From Montifringilla adamsi (Eukaryota; Chordata; Aves; Passeriformes; Passeridae), in the NCBI GenBank assembly GCA_017590115.1, contig JAGGNK010013558.1:9847752-9911751 (forward strand): 64,000 nucleotides of DNA. The letters are read 5' to 3'. Under the pieces are notes generated by a model. The model searched no databases. It was not told where the DNA came from and was given only the letters and a program-made list of their open reading frames with translations. The position numbers and the translations under genes were made by a program. The first letter of the stretch is position 1. Every line of letters starts with the position of its first letter. Positions 14,487 through 29,400 of the stretch are shown here, piece after piece.

Positions 14487-17400
14487 GGATTGATTCTGTG
14501 AACCAGAAAGTTTTAGAAGTCAAGAATGCACATTTTAGGACAGATATGGAAAATGGCACTACAGAACACAATATAGATTCACCATTCCTAAGGAATATAG
14601 GACATGGTGCAAGAATTTGATGCACCCTCTCACTCAAATGAAGTCAAAGGCATTTCATAGGAGCATAAATCCTCAACATTTCTTTCCTAGTTTGCAATTA
14701 TGAGAAAAAGCGTTCAATAAGGGAAAAGTACTAAACTTCTGGCAGACAGCCTCATTAGAAAGGGGAGCCTTATCATCTGCAAAGTGGGGGAGGGAACTAT
14801 TGAAGGGGAGCATGCAAGGAAGCTCCTGAAGACAGCCCTGTTCTGCTAACACATGCAACACCAGAAGCTGACCTGGCTATGCAGGATTTCTTGCATAAAG
14901 AGGAGAAATAACAGACTGATATCCTCCTGTATGCCAACTGTAGGCTCATCCCACCAGTAGAGCTGCCGTGCTTGGGAGCTGCAGAGCTCACAGACAGCCC
15001 TTCCCCAGAGCCAACAACCTTCCCCTGCCAAGGGCAGAGGCAGGGGAGAAGCAGCAGCACTCTCTCCTCAGCTGCAGCCCCACCACTTATAATGGTTAAC
15101 AGGCAGCTTAAGCCCCATGCCAGTAAAACATAATGTCTCTGAGTAATTTTTCTAGTAATAAAGGCAAATATATTTCTTAACTAGATGTTGGGAGCAACTA
15201 AAAGTACGTCAGGCTCTTCATAAGGCATAGAGAAGTGGGCAGGTCTCCCAACAAAGTGAAGTCCTTACAGGTCCTGCTGTCCAACACAGCTGTGAACTGG
15301 GGCCTGCACTCCAGTAAGCAGCTGGGAAATGGTTTTCCTCTTAACAGGAACCACATGAAAGGCTCCTCCCCACATAGGATTACAGTCTGATCAGCGTTTC
15401 AGTAGATTGTGATGGAGCACTGGATACCTACACCATGCTGTCTGAAATGCTCAGGACTGAAAAATGGAAATGGCATGTCCCGTCAGAGCCTGCAGCTGAC
15501 AGGTGCCATGCCAAACACTGAATTTTTCACCTCACACAAAACCCTTAGGCATCATTTGGCTTTTAACAGTTCAGAAGTATGTGAACAGAATTTTTTTTTT
15601 ATTTTCAAGTAAAAATAATACTTTTAACTGTACTGCCTTCTATAACAATATGATTCCACAAAACAGAAGTAAAACACAAAACTGGAGAAAGAAATTAAAG
15701 CAATCTAGCATTTTAAACACTAGTAACCTTAATTCTTCAAATATAAAAGCAAAAACTGTATTACATTTCTTAGGTGTCTAATAGTTATTATACATCTTTG
15801 TTCTGCTTTGGAAGTACTTCAGTACTTCAAGCAACAAAAATGTACCAACATTCCTCAATAAAAAGTAAAATTGTCTGCAAATGAATGAATATCTGGTGAA
15901 GATTTTTGGACAATGTCCTAAGTAGGTCAGAAAAAGGTGTACAGTTACTTTAAAATGTGTAGTTCAACTAGCTTTATACAATCTTAGAAAAACAGAGGGG
16001 ATTACAAAAAGCATAGGAAATGATATCATCTGTCAAGCAGGGAAGGAACTTAAAAACCACAAACTGATTTCAATTAGAGCAAGCTATGCCAAGAGCTAAT
16101 TTCCATTCCCACATGAAGACCAAAGCCATTTAAGTAGTTTGAACTACATTTGAGATTAAAAGGTTAACAGTAGCTTAAACGATGATTTTCATATTAAATG
16201 TTCATGTATAAATAAAGTATATATCCTCATTTTGGGACACACACACAAAGTTTCCATAACTTGTCTTACTGCTTCTTAGAATAACTTTTTCAAGGTAAAA
16301 TACTTCTTCCTCCTTTTAAAACTAAAATCATTATGGGAGACTGCTGGGATATCTAGTCGTCCTTACTAAAATGAGCCATTTAAATCAGTGAGCTTTCTTG
16401 CCTAGTACCAGGCAAGAGAATCACTGACATAGTCAGTAAACTAATTACTTATTTTCTGTCCTCTTTTGTGGGAATGTTGGAAAGAGTACTTCCAAAATCG
16501 TACAGACTATTCTGTAATATTATCCTTCCAAAAGTTTACAGAAACACATTCAAAGGCTGTCTGGAGCTCAGATGATGATTTTTAAAATGCATTTTTGAAA
16601 ACTAGCATATTAATTTAGATCCAGCTTCTCTTTTCTCAGCTATATCAACAATTCCATTAATGTCAGTGGAGATATTCCGGTAAATGAAACAACCTGTTCC
16701 AAGATACCACACTGACAGAGACTCAAAGAAAAAGAACAGGAATTACCATAAGGCTGGTAAATCAGTGCATATAGCTTTGCCTTATCTTGGCATGCACAGG
16801 AAATGTTAACATTAATAAATGGTTGCTTTTAATCAATTATTGTTCTTTTTCACATCCAATTTGTAAACAGTCTGCACTGGAAATATCTGAAGTCAAAACA
16901 GGAATAACTGCAGGAACACAACTTTATAAACCCGCAAAAGAGCCGGCAAGACCATACATATCCACAAAGGCTTTGCGCGTGGGCGAAAGTTGTGTTTTTT
17001 ATCAAAGTGCTGCCCTCTTAAGCATAACAATTCCTGACTTTTTAAATAAATACCCAGTAAAACTGAGTAAAGACTTCATCATACCCAGAGCACTGCCACA
17101 AGCACTACCACTCATGAAACAGCTCACCAAGCAGACGAAAGGTAGCACACGTGCTGTCTACTCTGCGATCCCAAACTAAGAAACATGAGGTGGGAGGGTC
17201 TGCAGCCCTCAGGTGGGAGAACCGGCGGAGCCCTGGCCCGGCGCCTCGGGCTGAGGGCGGCAGCGCAGCCAGCGGGCACCGCAGGAGAGGCCGGCTCTCG
17301 CCTCTGTGCCACTGCCGAGGAAACGCTTCCAGCCCTGGGATGACGCAGGGCTTTGCCTGCCAGGAGCTGTAAACAAGGAATGACGGCCGCATCGCATCCC

Positions 17401-20400
17401 AGATGCTCAGCGTGCTTTCTCTGTCGAGTGACTGACTCAGGAGAGAGATGGCAGCTAGCGCCAAGGTGTGACACGAGCCTGCTGCCCCACAGCCCTGCAC
17501 AAGGCATAGACAAAATCCGCAGTACCCTCAAAAACTCTGGGAACATTCCAAATTCAAGACCTTACCCCACCTCTGACAGTAGCATAAGACACAGGGGCTG
17601 AGCTCCAGGTTTTACTGCCATTGAGCAGACGCCTCCCACAGCACCCGAGGAGTGGGGTCCCAGGGCACTGAGGCGAGGCCCAGGCTCAGCCCCACACCAC
17701 GGGCGGTCTCTGAGGAAGACCCCGGGCGGGAAGTCTCTGAGGAGGAGCTCAGTCCTCGGCTGTGCCTTTGATGCTGCTGGCAGGGGAGCAGAGCAGACCC
17801 TGCTCTGGACACTTGTCTCCACAGCCATCACCCTGAGCACCCACCACAGCTGCCTCTGCCACAGCTCCCTTCCTTCAGGGACAGCCCCAACAGCAAATGC
17901 CTTCCCTGTTTCAGCCAGCCAAAACCATTCTGACTACAGAAGGAAAACCAGGGGCTCAGCTCAGAGCCAGACCTGAGCCATAACCCTGGGGGCAGCCTGA
18001 CACCCTCCTCCTTGTTTGTCCCCTGCTCGCATCGGGGCAGAGCAGCAGCTCTAAGACGTGGCAGGATCACGGAGCATGAATGGAGCACTGAGAAGGGCTG
18101 GGCTGCAGCAGCGACAAACACGGACACAGCATGCACAGCCCGGGTGCTGTCGGGGCGGCAGTGAAGCCGCTGCCATCGCAGAGCTGGCAGAGCACGGAGC
18201 ACGGGATATCTCCCACAGCACGGAGTGCTGCACATCCACACAGCTGCACCTGCAGTGTCAGAGCACCCACACACCACAGCCGGCAGGGAGGCCTCCTCAC
18301 TTGGCGCTCTTATCTCCAAGCCTGCTGTAAGCACACCCAAAAATTCACTAATTACACAGAAATAACCACTACTCAGCCAGTAAGTTTACTGATGTCACTA
18401 AAATCCCCGCTGAGAAAACCACCGGTTGATCTTTTCAACCACAAATCAGATTCCTAAAGCTGACTCTTAACCAGAAAAGTCCCAGCAACTGACCTGCATG
18501 AGAACCAAACTTGGAGGCTTTGTTTTGCTCTTGAATCCACATGCTTTCCAATCCACATTAGATCTTTTATTTTGACAGACAACCAGAGTATGAGTCACTG
18601 CCAATTCAGTTTCTATCTATGGATGTACCTGCTAGAAAAATCCATGCCCATTACTGATTGTCCAAGTTCTAAAGACACACATAGCTTAAAATATCCAAAG
18701 GACATCTCAGACACATCTCATGTATCAGAAGCTACACAATTCTGAGAAATCATGGCATTTTCACTCATATTTGCTATTTTTATTTTGCATGTGACAAACA
18801 TGTATCATTTACATTTTATTTTTAATTATTTAACTAGAGTTTTTCTTATTTTAAAAACATAAAATTAAAATAAGGTTTAATGAATGCATATTCTGACAAA
18901 ATATTAACTGTTACCAAAGGTAGTTGACAGTAACCATTTGATGTCAAACAGTACTTTTTATATTTACTTTGTTTTCTAATTGCAGATCTAATTCATTGTG
19001 GTCTATTGTGTAAATACATATTCATGGGTTTTGTCTACAGTGCCAACAGTACAAATGATTTACATAAAATATGTTCTGTAAGTACTAATGATGTGCTAAA
19101 TCATAAAAAATATTACACATGAGTGCACAGAAGCAGTGGAGTCTCTTTTCTCTACAACTTACCAGACACTTTTGCTTTTAGAATTGGTATGTTTTAATAA
19201 ATAAAGGGGATGTAACCACATACACAAAATGTATCTTACGTTACTGCAGAAATTGAACAACTCCAATGAAGGCTAAAACTGTGGACAACAATGGTGGAGT
19301 ATTTCAGAAGAAGAGCTACAAGGAGAACCAAAAACTTTACCCTATTTTTCTTCTGAGTCTTGACTCATAAAAGACTTCAGTGGGGCCAAAAAACATGAGG
19401 TTAGACCCACTTGTTCCCACCAAAGGTGCCAAAACATGTAACAGATACAGGGATGTATCTCTCCTTCTGTGCCCCGAAGGGTATGGGGAGAAGGTCATAC
19501 CTTCCTTTACAGGCTTACAGGACTAAGGCATAAGCAGCTGGTAAAACAGCAGCTGCAAACCCAGGCAGAAGCACACCACTACACACACTTGTGCAGCATT
19601 TTGCACCCTTCCCTCCCTCCAGTACCCTCTGGGAACTCCATAGCTCCACATCTTCCTCATGCTGTCCTTTCTCTAATATACATCACAGGAGCATGAGATG
19701 GGTTGAACTACAAAGAACAATATTTACCATTTTAGTACATGCCATTCCATTACATTCTGCAGTTGTTAATGTTTTTCCACTGTTATTGCATAAAAAGGAT
19801 GCTAAAACCACAAACTGAAATAGTCAGTTATGTGAGAAAACTCTTATCAACCAGGAAAGCAAAAAAATGGCAAAGTAAAAAATACAGAAGCAAAGCAGAC
19901 CACACACTGAGTCTCAAAAGATATTCAGAACTAAAAGGATAACCATTTTGCATAATATTAGAGACCTCAGCTGAGTGTATCCCCCACTGACTTCTGTTAA
20001 TATGTTGTTCAGATAGTTAGAGGCATTTGTGGGAACAAGGACCCCCCAAAATTCTTTCCAGAAACTTCACATGTCATAAAAAAATCTAAATCTTCTACAT
20101 TCTGAGAGAAAAGAACCACGTTCAAACAAGAATACAGAGTACTTTACAGCTGGCATTTCAGATATGAGTCCTACTCTATATCAAACACTCAACTCATATT
20201 TAGCCATTGAGTTCTCTGTTCATTGAATTAATTTAATTTTACTTATTTTTCCCTGGCTCTGGGGAACCTTCCTTGAAAACTTGAAATACAAACATTTCTA
20301 GGAAAAGTCATCTCTCTGAAAAGCTTAATATTCAAAGAATCTTTGTTTTTCTGATGAAAAGCTGTTCCACTTAAAACCTTGAGCAACTCTGTACCTCTAG

Positions 20401-23400
20401 TACCTACAGAACTGTCACCTGAAGAAAGTCAGCAGTATTAGATTCAGAAGATATGTACTGAGCCTGGCAAGGAAATGCTCTAAAGCTTGTAGGCTTTGGA
20501 ATTAGCATACAGCATACATAGTGTCTCGTTTATAACCCTTGAAATCTGAAGGAAATTCCAAAGCATGTCAAGATCAGCCAATTGTCAAGAGTTGTCTCTC
20601 TATCATTACAACTTTTGTCGTATACATGCTCATGTCTGCCAGTGAACAGAAATAAGGTATTTTCCAGAAAACAAGGAGGACTGGAATTAGTGTTACAAAG
20701 TGGCAAATGAAAATAGCTTCCAATAAGACTGATTTGGGTTTGATTTGGCAAAAAAAAGAAGCGTCTCCAAAAGCCCATCTCTGAGTCATTCTTCAGTTTC
20801 ATCATAGAAAGCTACACTTTCCTTCCTGTGGTAAAAAGTACGTCTGGTGACTCAGAGGTTATTTGTCTTAAATACTGACCACTGAACCATTTTACATACC
20901 TTAATAGCTTCAAGACTCAAAAGAGCAATATCAGAGACACAGAAGAAATACTTACTTGATTTTGAACCACAGGAGGGGGCTATCTGACCATTTGGGCATG
21001 TGCACATGTTTGGTCTAGAGCAAAATCCATCCCCACAGGAATGTCTGCAGATTGCTGTTAGGAAAACAAAAATGCCTTTAAAATATGTCCCAAAAACCTC
21101 AAACACATAAAAAAACACCTGACAGAAAATTCAGTACCATAACATAAATACCCACAAACTCATTAAACCACATACAACAGATCCCAAAACAGTTCCTCCT
21201 GTTCATCTACATCTTTATAGAGGGCAGCTAAGACCTAGACCTTCACCATCTGCTATGAAAAGGTCTGGGAACATGCCACAGGCCACACTAGATATGGGGA
21301 GATTTCCTTGGAAAAGTGAAACTGCTGTCCATTTTACCAGACCTTCTCGAAGGAAGGATGGCACTGAGACAACAACATAATGCTTCCTTTATTTCTGCAC
21401 CACACACAGACAAGAGCAGTAATTCCCATCTGACAGCACACCGCTGCAGGATCTCTGGAGAGAGTCTTATCAGCAATGGGCAAAGTGCCTTTAGGATTTT
21501 TTTCTGGTACACTGTTCTACTACACATGAATATGCATATAGCACTATGATGTATGCATATATTTATATCCCTACCTATACATTTCAGGGATATGGTCCAA
21601 AGAAGTGGAGAAAATGCATTTGCTGGCCTGATGCTGTTGTGTCCTTCCATTAACCTAAATAGATTAATATATTCTACTCATTCCCAAGAGTTCACACACC
21701 CCTTGGAACCCTTTACTAGAGACTTAAACAGAACATGTGGATGAGATTAATCTTTTGTTAAATATTGGTATCACATCACTGTGTTGTAGCCCATGAAACT
21801 TTGTATATTGGTATCACATCACTGTGTTGTAGCCCATGAAACTTTGTATATTAGCTTAATATATTTTAAATGGTAAAGCAGTCATGTACAGCTGCTGTTG
21901 AAAACGTACAGAAACACATTTCAGTTCTGGTATACAATTAAAACCACCCTGAGACATAGAAGGACAAAGATAAACATCAGTCATAACACATAACTAGATT
22001 AACTTACGGACTATGCATTGGTTTCCACCAGGTAACGTTTTCCATCCAGGGCAGCAGTAGGCATTGTAACGTGATCCACACACATTTGGTCTGGAAAAAA
22101 ATAAAAAGGATAAGGATGAATTTTTATTTTTACTCAGAAATATGTTTTAGAAGTAGAGACATAAAATGGAAAAGGTAAATCACTGCAATATACATTTCAA
22201 TAATTAAATTTAGAAGTGTTGTATGTTTTTGGCCTGTAGTTGTTGGGGTTTTTTTGGTAACATACACTTTTATAAATTAAAGATTACATTACAAGCACAA
22301 AATCGAATCAGTAACATTTGAACAGGAATAGAATGGGGAAACCTTGTCTCACAAGACTCCATATCTGAGGAAGTAACCATCCAGGTTTTTTGAGCAAAAC
22401 TCACACTTAAGTAAAAAATTAGCATCCAGCATCGTTAATAACCACAAATTAAATCTAGTGCTCTTTGAGTGGGAATTTTTAAGCTTCCTGTTGCTTTCTT
22501 TTCTTTACTCTAAAGCACTATTACTGTTCCCTGTTTTGTCCATGAACAAAACTATGTATGTGTGAGTGAAACCTGCCAACAAGAACATTAGCCAAGTAAA
22601 TGAGTCAAAATATGTTAATTATTCATTAGGAAAAATTACTTACTACCAAAACTAATCAAGGATGTCGGCGTATGTAGTGATAGGGTCCTATGAAATGAGT
22701 TTGAGGGGCCTACTGCCCTCCTTAAGTGATGTATCCACTGGAATTTTTCTTTCCAGCCCATTCCTCTCATCCACATTTACCCTGTCAAATAACTTTATTA
22801 CTAGAGTTTATGACAACTGAAAGCTGACAGGACATGACACTATTTCTATCATGATTTTATTGATAAAAAGAGAAAAGTGGAAATTATTCTATGTCCCTCA
22901 TACACAGAGGGACAATAGACTTTTTTTTTTATTCTATCTTGTCCTATTTATTTGATGCATCTATCCATGCAAATAAAGTTAGTAAGAATACTTTCAAAAA
23001 TGGTAACATGTGCCTTCTTTTGTTTTACGCTTAATAATCTTAGCAGAGGAAAATGTTACAACCTCTGTTAATACTGTGAGCAATTACTCAATAGATTAAT
23101 GCAGCTAGAACCAGCTAGAAACTTCCTAGGAACTGCTATATTAAAATATTGTATACAGATTAGAGACAGATTGAAATGTTTACTGTTTTAAGAAGGGTTC
23201 CCTATTATTTTGTCCTTGGTCTTTCAGAAAGTTCTTCATTGTTAGTATTGCAATGTTTAAGTAAACAATAGTTACTTCATATGGTGAGGCCACTTAAGAC
23301 AAACAATCTCAATATATACAAACATTTCTTTCTGCACGTTTTCTAACTAAGAAAAGTTATATACTCTTATTTATTTAGAGATATGCAGTACTAATGCAAT

Positions 23401-26400
23401 TTCAAGTATTCTGATTACACCAATTTCAGGGACACCTATTCTTTCCAAACCATGGCCAGAAACCACTTAAGTCAAAGCAAGCACTACCATTACCTTCCAC
23501 TGGTTCTGGATAATTACAAAGTAGTGATGGAGGTGAATGTGAGCAACACAACTGGACTTGTTGCCGGGTCCTTTTCCCTTCCTGCAACTGGTGTTACAGA
23601 CTCAAAGTCTTACTCATTTAATTCCAATGTATTCAGTTTTAGTAATGTCAGCTACTTCCCTGCAGGGCTATAACCATGTAACTTTCCTAGAGTTCCCTGC
23701 TCATCAATGCCAAATGTTGCTCCACATTCATCTGCCAAGTAAGACTGGCAAGCAGACAAGTGAGATTGCTTTTCACCTTCTCCAGTCAGAAGAAATAATG
23801 GAACTTATTAAGGCAGATAGAATGGGTTTGTTGCTACCTGTTACAACCTATGGGCATGAACCACCCATTGCTACTTCCAGTTGGTGAGGATCTATAGAAG
23901 GCTGACCATAAAGTGATGTTTATGTACTCTGCCAAATTTCAGTCTCAGCAAGTATGTGGCTTTGGGGACCATCTGGTCCACGTTAAGAGTCAGAAGTAGA
24001 TTTCTGTGTCACAGAGAAACCTGGTTTTAAAAATCTTTTTCCAAAATGGGACTCTGGAAAACCTAGATGTGCCAGCAACCATGAAGTCAGAGACCCTGGG
24101 AGCCTTGAAGCTGTCCACAGGATAGGCTAAGCCATACAACCAGGAGCCTCCAACTCCAGTGCAGTGTGTTTAGTTTTGAAACAAAAAAAAAAAAAATAAA
24201 GTCATCAAACTGTACTTCCATGGAACAGTTTGAGCCTGACAAGTGCATTTTCCAGTGGAACACTTTTTCGTCAGAAAGCTGCTGCCTAGCTTATAAAAGA
24301 AACCTATATTAAAGTCTGAATGTTGCTTCTTTGAGACAGAGGGAGTGTTCTTAATTCGTGCATATTTGTAAAATGACTTTGAAAATAATTAATTTTGAAG
24401 GTTAAATTAATTGATATTTATGAGGTGATCAGACACTATAGCAATAAATCCCCATAAATAAAGTATCCAAGGCAATAATAAATAATTTACCTCATGTAAA
24501 ATCATGGAATCCATCAATCAAATTGTAAAGGCTCTATCATGGCACTTACTTTGAACAGTTACCCACTGTGTGTTGCATAGAGCATATTTTCCTGCTGATA
24601 TTATAAGCTATGAATACTAAAGAAGTGGTTTATATTATTGTAAAACTGTTTTCCTGAAGAGCACCAGAAACAGAATGCAGTTATAAAATCTGTTATGATG
24701 AAAAATTCAGTTGTAAAATCTGATCTGATATTTGTAATGATAAAATAAGCAAAAACATACCTATATACCCTGAAACTACCTACAGCACCTTCCTTTCACT
24801 CCAAAGCCCAGAGAAGGAACAGAGAATCTCTGTTCAGAGAACAGAGTTGTTACCATTGAAATTAAAAAAAAAAAAAAAGTCTTATGTTTTATTTTAGAGA
24901 CACTTAATGAACTTGTAAAGTATAAAAGGATTTCTCTAATGGTATGGTGCTGAGAGACAGGATGGCTGATGCCCAGAGTTTCATCAAAGATGTCCAATTT
25001 AAACAAGATATTATGTCTTTGATTAATGATACTCAAGTAGAAATTCAGTAGCAAAGTGAGTTGAATTATCAAAAGACATTAGACATGAGTCATCAGCTAA
25101 AAAAATCTTGGAACAGCAGAGAGAAAAAGGTTCATCTGGAAATTCTGATAACTAACACTTGAGAGTGATAGGTTTGCATAGATATTGACAGCACCTGCAT
25201 GCATCAAACTAGAAGATAATCTTTGCAGAAACAGCCACAGGGGACCTACAGCCCATTTCCAAGTAAAGCCATGTGGGTCCCTTCCCGGCTCGTGGGGAAT
25301 GAGCCGGGCTGAGCTGCAGCATCGGCTCCTGGAGATGCATCACCGCCTCCAGCTGGCACAGCCTCTCAAATAAAAGGTCTCCTTTCTCCACAGGGCAATA
25401 CTGATGTCACCCACAGAAAGGACAGACTGGGGCTGTCCCTCCCGTGCTTCCAGAGCCCTGGCTCAGCAGGGATGTGAGGCTGCCCGGCTCCCCCGACCTG
25501 CAGCCGGTACCCAGGCACTGCGGGTGGATTGGTGGAGTGCGCACACAGATGTAAAACAATGAGAAGCAAACCGTGCTAAGCTTGGCAGCCTTCTTATCAG
25601 ATATAACTAGACAGCCAGAGAAGTGAGGGAGACTTTCAAAAGCCCTGTGTGAAGCCGGCAGGAGCAAACACCCAGCCCGGGAGTGGCAGGGACACCTGTG
25701 GCATTGGGGCTGTCCTCCCCGGGGTCCCGGCAGAGGCACCGTCGGAGCCCCGCGCTGCAGCCTGCCAGGGGGAAGGGCTAATTCTCTACATCCCCACTCT
25801 GCCCTGCCTGTGACCCCTCGAGGAAATTACAACCCTCTCCGGAAGAAAGCATTGCCCATCTGCAACTCCCATGGGAGGAAGAGTTTCTGGCACTGCTATG
25901 AGCGAGGCTTCAGGCAGAAATTTTGTCAGCAGCACTGCCATGCACCGGCCAACGCTGGCGTAATCCGTGCTGAATCAAACCCAAAGCACGGGTCTCAAAT
26001 AAATTACACAGAGACCAGACAGAGAGGGCAGAGAGCAGCTGAGAGAGCAGGAGAAACAGCTGACCACCACTTAGAGAGCTGGAATGCAGGGATACTGGGA
26101 AGGGTTTCTCATCGCTCCCTCAACTCCTTTTTCCTCTCCCTAGGAAAACACACGAGGATTCTTCCTTGCAAGAGAACGTTTCATGAGCAACTTCTATTAA
26201 CTATTTGGCTGCAGTGGTTAGCATATGACCCAGTTTTCTGGCAGAAAAATGCAATTTAAAGCAATATCATCATCCAGCAGTTGTTTTTAGAGAAAGTTTT
26301 GCCTATTTTCCTTCTTATGTGGGTAACTCTGGTAGCTGCTAAAACTGTACCCAGAACTATTTGCTGATCATTTCCACATAAAATTGGAGTGATGTTTCCA

Positions 26401-29400
26401 TGCTTGCACTGGGCAGTTAAAAAGAACGACAAACTGCACCTGAAAAAATGGGAGGCTGATCTTAAAAATGTGCTTGTTAAGGCTCCAGAATGTGATGATG
26501 AATAGCTTTTAATAGTAGGTTTCAAGAGACACAAAATCAGATCTATACTTTTTGCTGTAAGTCAGCTTTATGTACCTACCTAAACTTCTCAGTGTCTCAG
26601 AATAAATACTAAATGCACAGACTGGAGCAGCTCTGCTGACACCACTGGAGTTTTACTCAGCTTTCCCACAGAATCAAGAACTTCCATCACGAGATACAGT
26701 CCAAACTTTAGTGGACACAGCAATGAGCAACCTGATTTAAGTTCACCCTGCTCTGAGTGGGGGTTGGACCACATGGCCTCCCAAGATCCCTCCTCACTTA
26801 AATGACACAAGCCAAGTATGCATAAATTAGAGGTCTGTATCTAAAGCACCTCCTTTAGCTGTGCTGGCACCTACCCCCTCCTCCAAGGAGCAGTGAGCAA
26901 AGCAGAACTCAGACGGGAAGATCTGGTTCCTGAAGCTATTTATTTAAATCATATAAAAGGAAACCCTACGAAACTATGCTATACTCTGGAACAAACATAA
27001 AATTTAGCTTCTAATATACTATAAAGAATAAGCATGTACTTTTAAGCAAAATGTGTATTTTTACATAGAAAGGACTGCATCTGATGTACTCATTTTTACA
27101 CTGCAATAAGCAAGCCTGTGCCATGCAGAGAGCCTAATATGATAACTATTTCTCACTCTGACAGAAAGGATACCGCTGTCCCAGAATCCTGGCTCAGTTC
27201 AACTAAAAAAATAGCACGCTGAGCAGCTCTACGGGTATCTTTGGCTCTGGCCAAAAGTTCAAAATGACATGCAAGTTTCCTGCAGCAACACTGAACACTT
27301 TTCTAACCCTAACCTCCATCACAGTGTGACAGCTAAATACAGCAATCCAACAACAGCATTGACATTAAGAGAATTCTTCCGCAATTGCTCTGAAAATCCA
27401 GCCCTGTCTTTTGCAGGGACACGCTCATCTAACCTGACAGCCAGGCATTGTTCTCATTCATAGCCAGGGACAGACGCGTTTCTGGCATGTATTCCTTCAT
27501 TGTTCCACTTGAGAATGTCAACGGGTCCAGTTCAAAACCCATCTACATGGCTGTATAGGACACAGAAAGTACAAGTGCATCACCAAAAGAAACTATCTGC
27601 TAGGTGGACAAGTGAGCGGGTAAACAGGAAGGATCCCTCAGGTACTTTCTTAAAACACACACCAAAAAAACCAAACTAAAAATATATATTCAGAGGACGA
27701 GAAATCTTTTCTATCTGGTAGCACTAAAAACATCCCATGGGAAATGGACTAAGTCAATGTTTAGCTGTCCAGATGTCACTTCCAAGAGGGGAACAGGAAG
27801 AGAACATTTCACACCTCCAAATCTACTCCCCACACTCACCATGTACCCACTAATGGTCACTGAGGAGGCAAACCTCTAACAGTGTCTCGAGGGAAAGCAC
27901 CCAGGGAGCTCAGGATTTCCACCAGCCCGTGCCCAAGCTGAGCAGCAGCACAAGGGCTGGTGTGGGGCACACTGGCCAGGCAAACCCAAGGGCAGCCAGC
28001 CCCTTGTTGAGGCTTCCCCGAGGGCTGCAGGTTGTGCTGGTACCACCCACCATCCCCTCCATGGAGGACACTCAATCCTTTAGGGTGTCTCCTATACTTG
28101 ACACTTGCATCAATACTGTCAGAGAACGCCCTTAGGTGTTAAGCAATGCTATTAATTTGTGTATTAAGTGCTCTCCCTTAGGCTACTGAAGATTTATTTT
28201 AGGTAAGTTATCAGTATTTCTCCTCCCTTCACTACACAATATTCTACCCTTTGTCTCTCTCCTTGCTGGGACAGTGACATCACATTTTCAAAAGGCTAAT
28301 CACCTGCACATCTGCCATAAAGAAATAGGAAAACCCTGTTTTAGTTCAACTTGTCCCTAGCAGAACTGGTAATTTACTCTGTACATGGGGAAGAGAAGAA
28401 GATGGAATATTAAAGGGAAAAACAAAGAAGAAATGAAACAGGAAAATAATGTTCCTGAAAGGAAACAAATTTTAGTTTGAAACCTCAGCAGAACATCACT
28501 GGATATTCTGATGTCCTCCAGCAAAATATGAGAGAGGGAAGCTTGAAAAAGAGGATGAAAATGATTAAGACTGTAGACAAAAGAACTGTGGCTTTCATTT
28601 GGTATTTCTGAGGCTATAATGGTCATGAATCATTTCACAAAATGAGAAGTAGAAAGGAAAACAACAGATTCTCCAGCAAGTCAACATTGAAAATATTTTT
28701 CCAGATAAAAGCTAGACCTCCTTCATACTTCAGTGAAGATCTATAAGCAAAACCAGAAGGCAGAGATTTTAATTTAACAGGCTATATTTTACATCCCAAT
28801 GTACCTTCCAAAGAAGAGCCTGACTTTACTGAACTGTCACAAAAAACCAAATGATTGTCCTCATGCCTCTATCTGCACACCAGCCTTAGCATGAATGAGA
28901 CTGTTCAGTAGGTCTGAAATCTTTTTTAAAAGATAAAACAAATAAAACTAGGTGGGAAAGTCAGAATGGATGAGAAAACAACCAAAGGATAAATGTAAGA
29001 TTGAAAAGCTACAAATACATTTCCCAGCACAGCGCAATGGTTAATCAGAAACACTCCAGGCCACAATTGCTCCATTCTACAAAAATATTTACTGAGTCTG
29101 GGGAGGAAGACCAAAGTGACAGACATGCCTCTGTATCCTCTTCGTCTTTAGGGTTCAGAAGGGAGATGAAGAAGAAGAATGAGATGGGAGTTATTCTCAT
29201 TGCAAAACAAAAAAGTTATTGATTAATTTCTTACTATTTTCATATGTGCGCATTCAAAGATCTAAAGATCCTAAAATCTTATTTAAGTAGAGATGGTCTC
29301 CTGTTACCCAGTGTCTACCACATTTCTACCAAGAGAAAATTCTCCTGTGATCCATACAGCTAAATATTTTGGGTCTTTCGTTTTGGGTAATACTATTCTA

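Noticed and set aside
17828..18340. 170-codon minus-strand open frame in the GC-rich part of FBN1 intron 4
   Set aside because: Overlapping frames of similar length exist on both strands, with no recognisable domain and no splice or start context.
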